Assembly: GCF_009828585.1 (NCBI RefSeq)
Contig: NZ_WSRZ01000016.1
Coordinates: 1 to 64,000, forward strand
DNA length: 64,000 nucleotides
Source of the DNA: Shewanella litoralis
GTDB taxonomy: Bacteria > Pseudomonadota > Gammaproteobacteria > Enterobacterales > Shewanellaceae
Direction: 5' to 3'
Program-made: the position numbers and the translations under genes
Shown: positions 52,555 through 63,313 of the stretch, one piece after another
Layout: each line of letters begins with the position of its first letter
Position numbering within the stretch: the first letter of the stretch is position 1
The notes under the pieces: model-generated
The model's database searches: none
What the model was told of the DNA's origin: nothing
Seen by the model: only the letters and a program-made list of their open reading frames with translations

Positions 52555-55428
52555 ATGATTAAACATAAGACGGAAATACCCATTGTTGGTGCTTGTGTTG
52601 TACATTTCGAGGACCATGAAAAGAAGCACTTTGGCAGAGTGATTAAAGTTACTCGAGATAATCCGGCTAAAGTGCAGGTTCATTGGTTTACAAAAAATAA
52701 AACGGAATGGTTAATTCCTGCAGCACTTAGATCCGGTTTTAAAGTTGGGATGGATGTTCTTTATATAATATCTCAGACAGGTGCACCGTCCATGGGCGAG
52801 GGTGTAGTACTTAAAAGCAGAGTTGTAGCAAATTACGAACAGGTATTAGTTGAATTCCCAGTATCTGGCAAAAAAGTTTGGTTGCCTTGGCAGGGGCTGA
52901 GACAAATTAAAGGTGTCAAACATCGTTTTATTCTTGGAGAAAAAGATGGTTGTGATGCTGCTGAGCGGCTTAGACTTCGAACTTTGGCTTGGGTTCTAAA
53001 ACTCTGGAATGAAAATACAGGTTCATTGGCGAAGTTTGATATAGATCCACTACCTCATCAAATTCACCTTGTTCATCATATATTGGCAAGCGGTGATCTA
53101 AATTGGTTAATTGCTGATGATGTTGGCTTAGGTAAGACCATTGAAACAGGCTTACTACTTGCGGCTTTGCGGGAACGGAAGCAAATAAAAAGGATTTTAT
53201 TGATTACTCCAGCGGGTTTAACAAAACAATGGCAAGAAGAACTATTCATTAAATTTGGTATGGGTGATTTTCTCATTTACGGTGATGATTTTACAATCAC
53301 TGAGCCACGTCATTGGAAAATGTATGATTGTGTCATCGGTTCAATGGATCGTCTGAAAAATGATGACCATCTAGAACTGTTAATGCAAGCAGAGCCATGG
53401 GATATAGTCATATTTGACGAAGCCCACCGCTTAACTCGTCGGCAATATGGCGTAAAGTATTCCAGCTCTCAACGTTTTGAATTGGCACGAGAGCTGCGAG
53501 CGCGCACTGAATCGATGTTGCTATTAACTGCCACACCACATCAGGGGCAACAAGATAGCTTTGCCGCTTTACTGGAACTACTCCATCCAGAACGGAAGCA
53601 AGAGTTACTGAGCTTAAGCCTTAATCCGGAAATCCTACAGGATATGGTGTTCCGCAACCGAAAGGCTGATGTCACTGATCTTGAAGGTAACTTTATTTTC
53701 CACGGAAAAACTACTCGCGCCCTCAAAGTTCCAATCAGCGAGGAGGCTCGTGAATTTGATCATGCATTGCAATTCTACTTGCAGAAGGGTTACCAATCAG
53801 GTGAGGAGAAAGGACAAACCGGACGAGCGATAGGTTTTGTTATGACGGTCTACCGTAAGTTGGCAGCTTCCAGTATTGCTGCAATATACGAAGCACTGGT
53901 TCGCCGGCGTAAGAGATTGCAAAAAGAACTGAAGCCAATTCCGGATATGGAATTTGATCGTCGCGCCGCCCTCGATGCCCTTGATGCTCGATTCGAAGGT
54001 GAGTCCGAAGAGTTTATCACTAGTACCACTAGTGCTGATGAGTTCTTTCAGGGTGAGCTGGAACTGCTAAATCGACTAATCAAAATTGCCCGTCAGTTAA
54101 AGTATGACGATCGTAAACTGTCTCTATTTCTAGAACAGGTGATCGAGCCTATTATGGCTTTGAACCCTAATGAAAAAGTACTTGTGTTCTCGGAATATCG
54201 TGGAACACAGGAATGGTTACTTAAAGCGCTTAATGAACGCTTTGGCAATAATAAAACTATGTTGATCAATGGTTCGATGGATTTGAACGAGAGACGCGCA
54301 GCCATTGCGTGTTTTGAACGTGATGCTCAGTTCTTGCTATCTACAGAGGCTGGGGGCGAGGGCATCAACCTACAACAGCGTTGTCATATCATGGTTAACT
54401 ATGATTTGCCTTGGAACCCAATGCGTCTGGTGCAGCGTATTGGCCGCCTTTATCGTTATGGGCAGAAAAAACGGGTTGTCGTATTTAATATCCATTCACC
54501 AGACACATTGGATGAACAGATTATCGAGATTCTCTATACACGTCTTGAGCAAGTCGTCGTTGATATGGCGTCTATAGGGGCCGAATTTAATGATTCAATG
54601 AAAGATGATGTATTCGGAGAGATAGCGGATCTAATTGAGGTGGAAGATATTCTGAAGCAAGCGGTTACAGAGAGCATTAGCCGTACGGCAGAGCGGATTG
54701 ATGAGGCACTTAAGCAAGCTCAAAGCGCAGCTGATAAGCAAAGCATACTATTTGCTCATGTCGCTGGTTTTAGTAAAGAAGAAATGAAAGATAATCTAGT
54801 TATTGACGAAACTCATCTAAGGGCTTTTATCGGAGGAATGTTTGTCCCATTGGGCATAGTTATCTTAGACATCACGCACCAGGATCAGGTATGGACGATT
54901 AAATTACCCGAGGAGGTGATGCGTGCAGTTGGTACCAGACGCAGTCGGCACAGTATCTGTTTTAATCGCGAGTTGGCGGCAACAAGAGATGATTTGTTGA
55001 TGATGGATACCGACGCTTGGTTGCTTGAACACCTTTTTTCTGCAGCACTGGATTATGATTTTGGTGGGAAAACAGCGGCCATTACTGGACTGGATGAGAC
55101 TCCATGGATGATGGCTTCTATATTACGCTGGCAGGATAACCACGGGAGACGTATGCGGCAAGAGTTTGCAGCAGTCTGCCTTGATGCCCAAGGTAACAGT
55201 CAGATTAATAGCGCGATCATTAGCGACTGGCTGTTAGTTAGTAAGCAACTTAATGCGGAGTTCAATACTTCGGAGCGCGATAGTAATGAACTGAACTACA
55301 AAATGGCTGAAAAAGCTGTATTTAAGCGGCTGGCTTCATTGTCGACCAAAAAATTAATACCCGATGGCGTACAGTGGATTAGTGGTGCTTGGGTGGATGG
55401 CCAACTTAGTAATTTGGAATCGAAGTAA
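52555..55428 (+). CDS. drmD: DISARM SNF2-like helicase DrmD
   Basis: This is a 957-residue Snf2-type ATPase: ADDVGLGKTIETG (about residues 188-200), FDEAHR (about 287), LLTATPHQGQQDSF (about 322), NYDLPWNPMRLVQRIGRLYR (about 617-636). An N-terminal domain of about 150 residues with SH3-like strands (VGACVVHFEDHEKKHFGRVI, KVWLPWQGLRQI) fits DrmD. The C-terminal 250 residues are family specific. DrmD is the signature of class 1 DISARM. The next gene starts 2 bases after its stop. Confidence 0.88.
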   Translation: MIKHKTEIPIVGACVVHFEDHEKKHFGRVIKVTRDNPAKVQVHWFTKNKTEWLIPAALRSGFKVGMDVLYIISQTGAPSMGEGVVLKSRVVANYEQVLVEFPVSGKKVWLPWQGLRQIKGVKHRFILGEKDGCDAAERLRLRTLAWVLKLWNENTGSLAKFDIDPLPHQIHLVHHILASGDLNWLIADDVGLGKTIETGLLLAALRERKQIKRILLITPAGLTKQWQEELFIKFGMGDFLIYGDDFTITEPRHWKMYDCVIGSMDRLKNDDHLELLMQAEPWDIVIFDEAHRLTRRQYGVKYSSSQRFELARELRARTESMLLLTATPHQGQQDSFAALLELLHPERKQELLSLSLNPEILQDMVFRNRKADVTDLEGNFIFHGKTTRALKVPISEEAREFDHALQFYLQKGYQSGEEKGQTGRAIGFVMTVYRKLAASSIAAIYEALVRRRKRLQKELKPIPDMEFDRRAALDALDARFEGESEEFITSTTSADEFFQGELELLNRLIKIARQLKYDDRKLSLFLEQVIEPIMALNPNEKVLVFSEYRGTQEWLLKALNERFGNNKTMLINGSMDLNERRAAIACFERDAQFLLSTEAGGEGINLQQRCHIMVNYDLPWNPMRLVQRIGRLYRYGQKKRVVVFNIHSPDTLDEQIIEILYTRLEQVVVDMASIGAEFNDSMKDDVFGEIADLIEVEDILKQAVTESISRTAERIDEALKQAQSAADKQSILFAHVAGFSKEEMKDNLVIDETHLRAFIGGMFVPLGIVILDITHQDQVWTIKLPEEVMRAVGTRRSRHSICFNRELAATRDDLLMMDTDAWLLEHLFSAALDYDFGGKTAAITGLDETPWMMASILRWQDNHGRRMRQEFAAVCLDAQGNSQINSAIISDWLLVSKQLNAEFNTSERDSNELNYKMAEKAVFKRLASLSTKKLIPDGVQWISGAWVDGQLSNLESK

Positions 55429-55430
55429 TT

Positions 55431-57092
55431 ATGAAAATGAACCCGATGATTGTACATAAGTTTGAAAGTAAGGCAGAAGAAAAGTTATTTCCGCTTTTTG
55501 AAAAAACCGAGTTGGAATCGGCAACAGTGTTTCATTCTTTAAATATTCCTAAGCATGAACGTAAGCAGTTCGCAGAAGCCGATTTTGTAGTGGTGTCAAC
55601 TCTGGGGGTAATCATACTGGAGGTTAAAGGGGGCCGTGTATCAGTTAAACAGGGAGTTTGGTTCACCAAAGATGGTGCCGGTAATATTAATAAGCTAAAA
55701 GAGAGTCCGCTCAATCAGGCTAAAAGTGCTTGGGAAGCAATACGTAATATGCTGTCTGAAAAATCATTAGGTATAGATCTCAATAAAGTCAACTTTGGGT
55801 TTGGCGTAATGTTCCCTGATGTGAAAATGGGTGATATTGGTATTGAATTGGCCAAGGAAGAAGTTTTTGATGCGATCAACTGGGATAGAAAAAATCTTGG
55901 ACGCTGGCTCGAGAAACTCTACAAACATTGGTCTAAGAAAACAAAAAAAACAGAACGTTTAACAGTGCATGAAGTGGAGGTGCTCTGTAGTGCCCTGCGG
56001 AGTGAGTTTGACAGAGAAAAGTCGCTGTTAGCTGAAGTAGGCGATAGCTGGGAACAAATGATAAGCCTGACTGACCAGCAGTACTTCGCTGTAGATATGA
56101 TATTAGCGAATGACCAAGTAGTTATAGAAGGCGGAGCTGGAACTGGTAAAACGCTGGTTGCTGCTAGAGCTTGTGAAATACTCGATGCAAAAGACGTTTC
56201 TGTGTTATTTGTTTGCCGCAGTCCAGTACTGGCGTCATTTGTTAAAGGCCGCTTATCGAGAACCCGTGTTCATGTAATTAACTTTGCCAGTTTAAAGAGT
56301 CGAGTCGAGAAGGGCGACATCCCAAAGTTTACAGCTCTGGTGATAGATGAAGGCCAAGATATGCTGGATATAGATAGCATTGAAGTGTTGGACCGTTTAT
56401 TTGATGGCGGGTTGAGTAAGGGTTGTTGGTATTTCTTTATGGACCCCAATAATCAGGGATCGCTTTATGCAGATATTGACAGAAGTGCTCTCGACTATTT
56501 GAAAGATTGCAGTTTTAAAATCCCTCTTAAGCGTAATTGTCGAAATACTCGCCAGATCGCAGAACACACTTTGATGTATACGGGGGGAGATATTGGTAAT
56601 TGTCCCATAAATGCAGATGGCCTCCCCGTTATATGGAAAAACCTTAATTATGATTCAGAGCAAGCGCAGATCGAGTTGATAGAAACCCAACTAGATCAAT
56701 GGATTAATGAAGAAAGTGTTTCTCCTGGAGATATCACCTTACTATCACCGTGTACGTACGAGGATAGTGTGGCTCACAAACTGGATAAACGCTGGAGGCG
56801 AAAAATTGTTGTTATCAATGAAAGCTTTGGTGAACGATGGATGGATACACAATTGCTTTTCAGCAACATTCGTGACTTTAAAGGGCTTGAAAATCGTTAT
56901 GTGATGCTTATTGATAATGATGTTTTGGTTGAGCAGCCATATTCAATCAACTTGTTATACGTAGCAATGACACGAGCCAATGCAGTTTTGTGGATGGCAA
57001 TCCCTAACAATAAAAAGGCTTGGTTTGATCAACAGCGCATTGATAATGCATTGTCGGTTTTAGAGTATGCAAAGGTGAAAAGGAATGGATAA
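55431..57092 (+). CDS. NERD nuclease / UvrD-type helicase fusion
   Basis: This is a 553-residue protein. An N-terminal NERD domain has FAEADFVVVSTLGVIILEVKGG (acidic residues and EVK near residues 47-67), a nuclease-related fold. A superfamily 1 helicase follows: EGGAGTGKTLVA (about 230-241), LVIDEGQDM (about 303-311), and a C-terminal FKGLENRYVML and LLYVAMTRA (about 506-514). It sits where class 1 DISARM normally has its methyltransferase, between drmD and drmA. It overlaps drmA by 8 bases. Confidence 0.88.
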   Translation: MKMNPMIVHKFESKAEEKLFPLFEKTELESATVFHSLNIPKHERKQFAEADFVVVSTLGVIILEVKGGRVSVKQGVWFTKDGAGNINKLKESPLNQAKSAWEAIRNMLSEKSLGIDLNKVNFGFGVMFPDVKMGDIGIELAKEEVFDAINWDRKNLGRWLEKLYKHWSKKTKKTERLTVHEVEVLCSALRSEFDREKSLLAEVGDSWEQMISLTDQQYFAVDMILANDQVVIEGGAGTGKTLVAARACEILDAKDVSVLFVCRSPVLASFVKGRLSRTRVHVINFASLKSRVEKGDIPKFTALVIDEGQDMLDIDSIEVLDRLFDGGLSKGCWYFFMDPNNQGSLYADIDRSALDYLKDCSFKIPLKRNCRNTRQIAEHTLMYTGGDIGNCPINADGLPVIWKNLNYDSEQAQIELIETQLDQWINEESVSPGDITLLSPCTYEDSVAHKLDKRWRRKIVVINESFGERWMDTQLLFSNIRDFKGLENRYVMLIDNDVLVEQPYSINLLYVAMTRANAVLWMAIPNNKKAWFDQQRIDNALSVLEYAKVKRNG

Positions 57093-60000
57093 AAATATGG
57101 AATTGAAAAGACAGTTATCCAGCGATCGTAATAATGTAGTTGAATATCTTCAATCACAGTTGGTGGGGCCTTCAAATGGGAATGATGAAACTTTACTAAA
57201 AAAAGATGCTCCTCATACCTATTACCTAATGGGGGCTCTTTTCCCCCAAGGAGCTGGCATCAAGAACCTAGAGGAGGGGGAAGAGGAGAATCAACTAAAT
57301 GATGATCCTATTGCGATGGCTTATCAACTCAAACCTGCTTCTGTAGGCCTGTCATTTTATGTTGAGAGTGATGAGACGGTGCCTGAAGTCAGCGTGGAGC
57401 TTGCTGCAGCAACCTACACATTGAATGAAAAGCAATGGCTGAGAAGAGCTCTAGCTACACTTGAATCACCTGAACCTCATATTTTAACGCAGGGTGCAGG
57501 AAGAAAAATACCCAACGTACTGGGTGGACGTGCTGAGCTCGTTTCGACTTGGCGAAGTATGAGTAAAGGCTGGTTAGTTACCGTTACTCTAGTTAATTCA
57601 CGTCATGTTATCGAAAATAAACTAGATCCTGAAGATGTTATCCATCAGGTATGGTTCCGCTGCTCTACACCCAATGGCCATATTGGTACTTATCCTTCGC
57701 CCAATCGTTATTCTTGGGATAAAGAAGAGGAAGAGTTGGCACTGATTTATCAGCATAAAAAAACCTTTGCTATTGGTCATGGCTGTGCACCGATGTGGCC
57801 GATAGTTAAACAGCAGGCTTTTGTGGCAAGTATTGAGACGTCTTTTATTCCGCAATATGAGGTACCACCGGTTACATCTGAATTGGCTGATGATCATGCG
57901 CTTAAGCACAGTGATGTCTTCTCTCTTCAGTATTTAGCCAATGATTCGATTGAATGGGAGCAAAAGAAACTAAAATTGGAAGCATTTATTCTCAGCTATA
58001 CCGACTGGGTTAAAAATGAAAGTGAGAGAAAGATCCCAGCAGGACTGAGTGAGGCATCAAAACGAATTTTGTCTCGGTTGGATACCGCAGTTGAAAGAAT
58101 GAATAAAGGTCTGAGTTTTTTATGTGATAACCCTGGAGCAAGGAGTTGTTTTGTCTTGGCTAACCGAATCATGTTGATGCAGATGATACATTCTGATGAT
58201 GCCTTTGGCGGCACTATGCGTCATGCGAATAGTTTTGATATTACAGTACCCGACTATATGGATTCAATATGGGGGAAATTTCGTTGGCGTCCATTCCAGT
58301 TGGCGTTTCAGTTGTTGGCGATTGAATCTATAGGTAATAGCAATTCTGACGACCGTGAGGTTGCTGACTTGATCTGGTTTCCTACCGGTGGAGGTAAAAC
58401 AGAAGCATATTTGGCTGTATCAGTATTTGAGTTATTCCATCGCCGATATCAACATGGCGACTCCGGTGGTGGTACTGCTATTATTCTGCGTTATACGTTG
58501 CGCCTTTTAACCACACAACAATTTCAACGTGCAGCGACAATGATAAGTGCTTGTGAAGTAATTAGAAAGGCTGATGCTGAACAGTGGGGTGACGAACCTT
58601 TTAGCCTAGGACTTTGGGTCGGAGGTAGCACTACACCTAATTACCTAGATTCTGATTCGGAACAATCGTTGGGTTCCTATCAGAAATATAAGATGGTGCG
58701 TGAGCAGTCCCGGCCGGAGAACCCGTTCCAATTAGTGCAGTGTCCTTGGTGCGGGACCCGTATTGTGCCGGAGGTTCAAAGTCAAGAACCAAAGGATTAT
58801 GGGATTAGAGCTAGTGCTGCCAGTTTCAGTTTTTTCTGTCCTTCAAAAAAATGTACTTTTAATAAGCTCTTGCCTATTCAGGTGATAGACGAAGCGCTTT
58901 ATGAAAAGCCTCCATCATTTTTGATAGGCACTATCGATAAATTTGCTCGACTGGCTTGGCGGGATGAACCTAGCGCATTTTTTTCTGGTGGGAAGCATAA
59001 GCGCCGACCACCATCTATGGTACTACAAGATGAGTTACATTTAATATCTGGGCCTCTGGGTACTATAGCTGGTGTGTATGAAGCTGCTATGGACGTTGTA
59101 ATGAAGCAGCATGGTGCAAACCCAAAATATATTGCAGCAACTGCAACAATTCGTCGTGCAGAAGAGCAAGTTCGACGTTTGTATGCCCGTGATTGTATGG
59201 TTTTCCCTCCAACTGGCATAACGGCTGAAGATTCATTCTTTTCCAGAGAAGAAGCATCCAGTGAAACTAACCCCGGGCGCTTATATGTAGGTGTGATGGG
59301 GCAATATCATACGCCGGTAACTTCACTGGTTCACACCAGTGCAGCATTGGCGCAATCGGCCATTGATGTAAAGTTATCAAAGCAAGCTGCAGACGGTTAT
59401 TGGACGCAGATTATTTTCCATAATAGTCGGCGGGAGCTAGGTAAAACAATGACTATGTCGTTGGATGATATTCCTAAAAGGGCGGAGGTTATAGCTTTAC
59501 ATGCCGCACATTCAAGAAAAATTCAGCCTATCGAAATGTCGGCCAATATATCGTCGAGGGAAATCCCTGAGATATTGGAAGCACTTAAAGCGCCTAAGGG
59601 GAATGCATTAGCTATTGACTGTTTACCTTGTACTAATATGTTTTCTGTTGGTGTTGATGTAAAGCGATTAGGGCTTATTCTGATGAATGGACAACCCAAA
59701 ACAACATCGGAGTATATTCAGGCTTCTTCACGAGTTGGGCGTGATCTTATTCCAGGTTTAGTTGTAGCGTTCTATCCAAATAACAAGTCTAGGGACCGTT
59801 CACAGTATGAATCGTTTATCCCCTACCATCAGGCGCTTTATCGTGCGGTCGAGCCTACGAGTGTTACACCTTATGCACTGCCGTCTATGGAGCGAGCCTT
59901 ACATGCGGCGTTGGCTATTGTCATGCGTTATTGTGCTGGTTTGTCTGGTAATGAAGGCGCAAAACATTTTGATAAATATAAACCTGAAATTGCTCTGGCT

Positions 60001-60297
60001 ATTAATGCCCTTCGGCAAAGAATGTTGCTGGCTGAACCTCACGACAGTAAAACTCAGGCTGGTATAAATCTATACCTTGATATCTGCATTGCTGCTTGGC
60101 AGGAAAAGGCCGAACTATCAAGACAGAGCGGCATTCAGTTACGGTATGACGTCAAGTCATCACCGAACTTAGACCCCTTACTTATAGACTATAGGCCGGG
60201 AGCTGCTACAAAACCTGAAATTCCATGGCCCACATTGAATTCAATGCGGAATGTAGACAGTGATTGCAAAGTGTATGTATGGGGAGAAACAAAATGA
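57085..60297 (+). CDS. drmA: DISARM helicase DrmA
   Basis: This is a 1070-residue superfamily 2 helicase: FPTGGGKTEAYL (about residues 432-443), LQDELHLISGPLGTIAGVYE (about 648-667), ATATIRRAEEQVRRLYAR, then the C-terminal lobe SVGVDVKRLG and EYIQASSRVGR (about 870-880). A zinc-ribbon-like CPWC and C-x4-C pair is inserted near residues 553-590. All are DrmA hallmarks. DrmA with DrmB is the core DISARM complex that blocks phage DNA. It overlaps drmB as ATGA. Confidence 0.93.
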   Translation: MDKNMELKRQLSSDRNNVVEYLQSQLVGPSNGNDETLLKKDAPHTYYLMGALFPQGAGIKNLEEGEEENQLNDDPIAMAYQLKPASVGLSFYVESDETVPEVSVELAAATYTLNEKQWLRRALATLESPEPHILTQGAGRKIPNVLGGRAELVSTWRSMSKGWLVTVTLVNSRHVIENKLDPEDVIHQVWFRCSTPNGHIGTYPSPNRYSWDKEEEELALIYQHKKTFAIGHGCAPMWPIVKQQAFVASIETSFIPQYEVPPVTSELADDHALKHSDVFSLQYLANDSIEWEQKKLKLEAFILSYTDWVKNESERKIPAGLSEASKRILSRLDTAVERMNKGLSFLCDNPGARSCFVLANRIMLMQMIHSDDAFGGTMRHANSFDITVPDYMDSIWGKFRWRPFQLAFQLLAIESIGNSNSDDREVADLIWFPTGGGKTEAYLAVSVFELFHRRYQHGDSGGGTAIILRYTLRLLTTQQFQRAATMISACEVIRKADAEQWGDEPFSLGLWVGGSTTPNYLDSDSEQSLGSYQKYKMVREQSRPENPFQLVQCPWCGTRIVPEVQSQEPKDYGIRASAASFSFFCPSKKCTFNKLLPIQVIDEALYEKPPSFLIGTIDKFARLAWRDEPSAFFSGGKHKRRPPSMVLQDELHLISGPLGTIAGVYEAAMDVVMKQHGANPKYIAATATIRRAEEQVRRLYARDCMVFPPTGITAEDSFFSREEASSETNPGRLYVGVMGQYHTPVTSLVHTSAALAQSAIDVKLSKQAADGYWTQIIFHNSRRELGKTMTMSLDDIPKRAEVIALHAAHSRKIQPIEMSANISSREIPEILEALKAPKGNALAIDCLPCTNMFSVGVDVKRLGLILMNGQPKTTSEYIQASSRVGRDLIPGLVVAFYPNNKSRDRSQYESFIPYHQALYRAVEPTSVTPYALPSMERALHAALAIVMRYCAGLSGNEGAKHFDKYKPEIALAINALRQRMLLAEPHDSKTQAGINLYLDICIAAWQEKAELSRQSGIQLRYDVKSSPNLDPLLIDYRPGAATKPEIPWPTLNSMRNVDSDCKVYVWGETK

Positions 60298-62141
60298 GTA
60301 TTGATAGAACGGTTAGGCGAGCGCAAACCATTACGCCATTTGGGGTTGGTGGTATTTATGACTTTGGTTCTGAATCTTTCGTGGGCATGGATACTACTAA
60401 ATGGAAAATTAAGGGTGACCCCGATGTTCGATTACCCCGTTTAGAGCGTATTTTAAAAGTACAGGGATTTAGAGCTGCACCAGTCGCTGGTCAGGCACTT
60501 TTCCCTGGAGCCTACAGAAGTGGTAGCCCTGTACCATATTTACGTTTTCCCAGTTGGTTATTTTGTCCAAATTGCAGGGCAGTGAAGCAATGGTTTGCAC
60601 GCATGGAAAAAGATGGAGAACACCCATCCTGTGAGTCTTGTGGGAAAAAAAACCATCTAGTCCCTATGCGTTTTATGGCGGTATGTAAAGGAGGTCATCT
60701 TACCGATATACCTTGGGATAAGTGGGCGCATATAGGTACCCGAAGTAATTGTAATAATCCACGTTTAGAATTTAAATCCGATCCGAAACGTGGCGCTGGA
60801 TTACAATCTCTAGTCGTTGCATGTTTGAACTGTAAATCCGAAAATGATTTAGAGCGTTTACCGTTTAAAGATTCTTTGACAGGGGTTATGAAAGGGTGCA
60901 AGGGGACTCACCCATGGCAAAGTGGAGACCTAGCGGAATCCTGTGATCAAGTTCCTCAAGTGGTACAGAGGGGTTCTAGTAATGCCTATTATCCCGTTGT
61001 CGCATCGGCGATTGATATCCGAGTGGGGGAGAAGAAAGAAGATTCACTTTTTGATCTGATAAGGATTCACCCTCAGTGGCAACCACTGGTTGCACTTAAG
61101 GAGCATCTTCAGTCCTATGACGAGCCGGTGGCCTCAACGTTTATCGGTCCTATTGTCGCAGATGAAAAGTTACAAAAACTCAATGTAACAGCAGAGATTG
61201 TTTGGGAATGCCTGTTTGATACAAGGCAAGAGGGAGGTGCTTTACCAAGAGCTAATGAAGATGAAAGCCTCCTGATTGACGAATGGAAAGCTTTTCTTAA
61301 CCCCCCTGAAAGTCTACCAGGTGCTGAGTTTATCGCTGAGAAAGCTAATTTGGATGACTTTATAACACAGTTGCCAGATGATGAATTGCAGTCTTGGACT
61401 GAATTCCGAAGATTAATAGCACAGGTCACACTAGCCAAAAAACTGAGAATTGTTCGCGCACTGAAAGGTTTTACTCGGTTAGACCCAAATTACGAAAATA
61501 TGGTTACTCCCTCGCTAGGTGCAAGTATCAACTGGTTACCCGCGAATGAAATTTATGGTGAAGGTATTTTTATTGCACTGGATTCTGAGGCTTTAGATAG
61601 TTGGGAGAAGCGGCTACCTGAGCAGGTACTTGCTGGCATGCGTAGCGCTAGGAATCGTTCCACTTTAGGTTTTTTACCTGAGGTTACAGATCGATTCGTC
61701 TTATTGCATACTTTATCTCACTTACTAATTCGTCAATTATGCTTTGAGTGTGGTTATTCTTCTTCATCATTATCAGAACGTATTTACAGCGATGAAAAAG
61801 AAGAAATGGCTGGAATATTGATCTATACAGCTTCCGCTGACAGTGAAGGTGCATTGGGTGGGTTGGTAAGAGAAGGATCTCCCGATAGGCTCTACAGCAC
61901 TCTTAAAACCGCATTATTCCGTTCAAACTGGTGCTCTAGTGATCCAATTTGCAGTGAGATGGAACAACAGGGAGTGCAAGGTCTTAACAAGTCTGCTTGT
62001 CATGCTTGCACCTTGGTTGCCGAGACCAGTTGTGATCATGCTAATAGTTTGCTTGACCGTTCAGTTATTATAGGCACCGATGATACTCCGACAATAGGAT
62101 ATTTTAACTCTTTTATATCTTTAATTGAGGACTCAATTTAA
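60294..62141 (+). CDS. drmB: DISARM DUF1998 protein DrmB
   Basis: This is a 615-residue protein. N-terminal VRRAQTITPFGVGGIYDFG and a zinc motif, CPNC..CESC (about residues 92-118), are followed by the C-terminal DUF1998: LLHTLSHLLIRQLCFECGYS (about 465-484) and CHACTLVAETSCDHANSLLD (about 568-587). This matches DrmB, the partner that allosterically controls DrmA. The ATG at 60294 overlaps the drmA stop. Its own stop overlaps the next start (TAATG at 62139-62143). Confidence 0.93.
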   Translation: MSIDRTVRRAQTITPFGVGGIYDFGSESFVGMDTTKWKIKGDPDVRLPRLERILKVQGFRAAPVAGQALFPGAYRSGSPVPYLRFPSWLFCPNCRAVKQWFARMEKDGEHPSCESCGKKNHLVPMRFMAVCKGGHLTDIPWDKWAHIGTRSNCNNPRLEFKSDPKRGAGLQSLVVACLNCKSENDLERLPFKDSLTGVMKGCKGTHPWQSGDLAESCDQVPQVVQRGSSNAYYPVVASAIDIRVGEKKEDSLFDLIRIHPQWQPLVALKEHLQSYDEPVASTFIGPIVADEKLQKLNVTAEIVWECLFDTRQEGGALPRANEDESLLIDEWKAFLNPPESLPGAEFIAEKANLDDFITQLPDDELQSWTEFRRLIAQVTLAKKLRIVRALKGFTRLDPNYENMVTPSLGASINWLPANEIYGEGIFIALDSEALDSWEKRLPEQVLAGMRSARNRSTLGFLPEVTDRFVLLHTLSHLLIRQLCFECGYSSSSLSERIYSDEKEEMAGILIYTASADSEGALGGLVREGSPDRLYSTLKTALFRSNWCSSDPICSEMEQQGVQGLNKSACHACTLVAETSCDHANSLLDRSVIIGTDDTPTIGYFNSFISLIEDSI

Positions 62142-63313
62142 TGCGTTTGCCAAAACGATCTGAATTAAGTGTTCAGCAGGAAGATTTTTTGATGGAGGCT
62201 CCTTTTGATCGACCAGTATTGTGTGTTGGTCCGCCAGGTACTGGTAAGACTGTTTTGGCACTTTATCGTGGAGCAATGTTAAATAAAAAGGGGGAAAATG
62301 TTGACTTTATTATGCACAGTAAGTTGTTGAATCGGTATGTTGAGCGTTCCGTTGAAGAGCTTGATATGGATTTTGATTCAAAAACTTGGCATTCGTGGGT
62401 ATATAGTTTGTGGCAAAAAGGCAATGGCCGCTCTAAGTTTCCGGAACTCGAAAAATATCTACCTGACTTTATAAAGGCTATTAGCTTGGTAAAGGAGGGG
62501 AAAACCACGAAGTTAAAGAATATGTATTGGGAACACCTCATTATTGATGAAGGCCAAGACTTCCCAAAAGAGTTTTATTTGTTTCTAACGGTTTTGCGAC
62601 ATGAAGAAAATATGCTTGCTGGACGACGGACACCAGCAATCACCATATTTGCTGATGAGAATCAACGTATGGAAGAGACACGGAATTCTACGATTCGAGA
62701 TATACAGAGTTACACTCCGGATATTGTTAAATACGAAGTGACCTTCAATTATCGTAATTCTGGGCCAATTGCAAATCTGGCTAGTTATTTTTATGTAGGA
62801 TTGTCTACTGGGATTCCTGATGCACATAAAAATCCGATCGGCTTAATGCCCCAAATTCGACGGTTTGATAGTCTCGAAGATGAACTACAATCAGTAGTGA
62901 GTTGGTTGCATAACAATGATGATCTTTCCGTCGGTATTATTGTACCTGATAGGACGGTGCAAAATAGAATTGTTAATATTATTAGTCCGTTGGCAGCAAA
63001 AAAAAATTTTAAGGTTCAAAAGTACTCTTCAGGTACTGATGCAAATACAATAGATTTTTATACTAATCGAACTATAACAGTAGTTTGTGATAAAAGTTGT
63101 AAAGGATTGGAGTTTGATAGTGTTTTCATCCCACAGATCCAATGTTATAAAACTGATGGAGCTAATGAAGACTTTTTTAAAATGAAGATGTATGTGATGG
63201 TCAGTAGAGCAAGAAGTTACCTTCAATTCTCCTTCTCTGAGTGTACTGAAAGTCCACAAGTATTAAAAATGTTACCTACTCCAGAACAGGAGCTTCTCAA
63301 ATGGAGAATATAA
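62141..63313 (+). CDS. Small UvrD-like superfamily 1 ATPase
   Basis: This 390-residue protein contains a helicase-like ATPase: GPPGTGKTVLALYRG (about residues 30-44), LIIDEGQDFPKEF (about 131-143), VTFNYRNSGPI as motif IV, CKGLEFDSVF and a C-terminal MVSRARSYL (about 352-360). It is about half the size of UvrD or Rep, lacking the 1B/2B subdomains, so it may be a switch rather than a processive helicase. It is coupled by overlap to drmB and overlaps the following gene by 13 bases. Confidence 0.85.
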   Translation: MRLPKRSELSVQQEDFLMEAPFDRPVLCVGPPGTGKTVLALYRGAMLNKKGENVDFIMHSKLLNRYVERSVEELDMDFDSKTWHSWVYSLWQKGNGRSKFPELEKYLPDFIKAISLVKEGKTTKLKNMYWEHLIIDEGQDFPKEFYLFLTVLRHEENMLAGRRTPAITIFADENQRMEETRNSTIRDIQSYTPDIVKYEVTFNYRNSGPIANLASYFYVGLSTGIPDAHKNPIGLMPQIRRFDSLEDELQSVVSWLHNNDDLSVGIIVPDRTVQNRIVNIISPLAAKKNFKVQKYSSGTDANTIDFYTNRTITVVCDKSCKGLEFDSVFIPQIQCYKTDGANEDFFKMKMYVMVSRARSYLQFSFSECTESPQVLKMLPTPEQELLKWRI

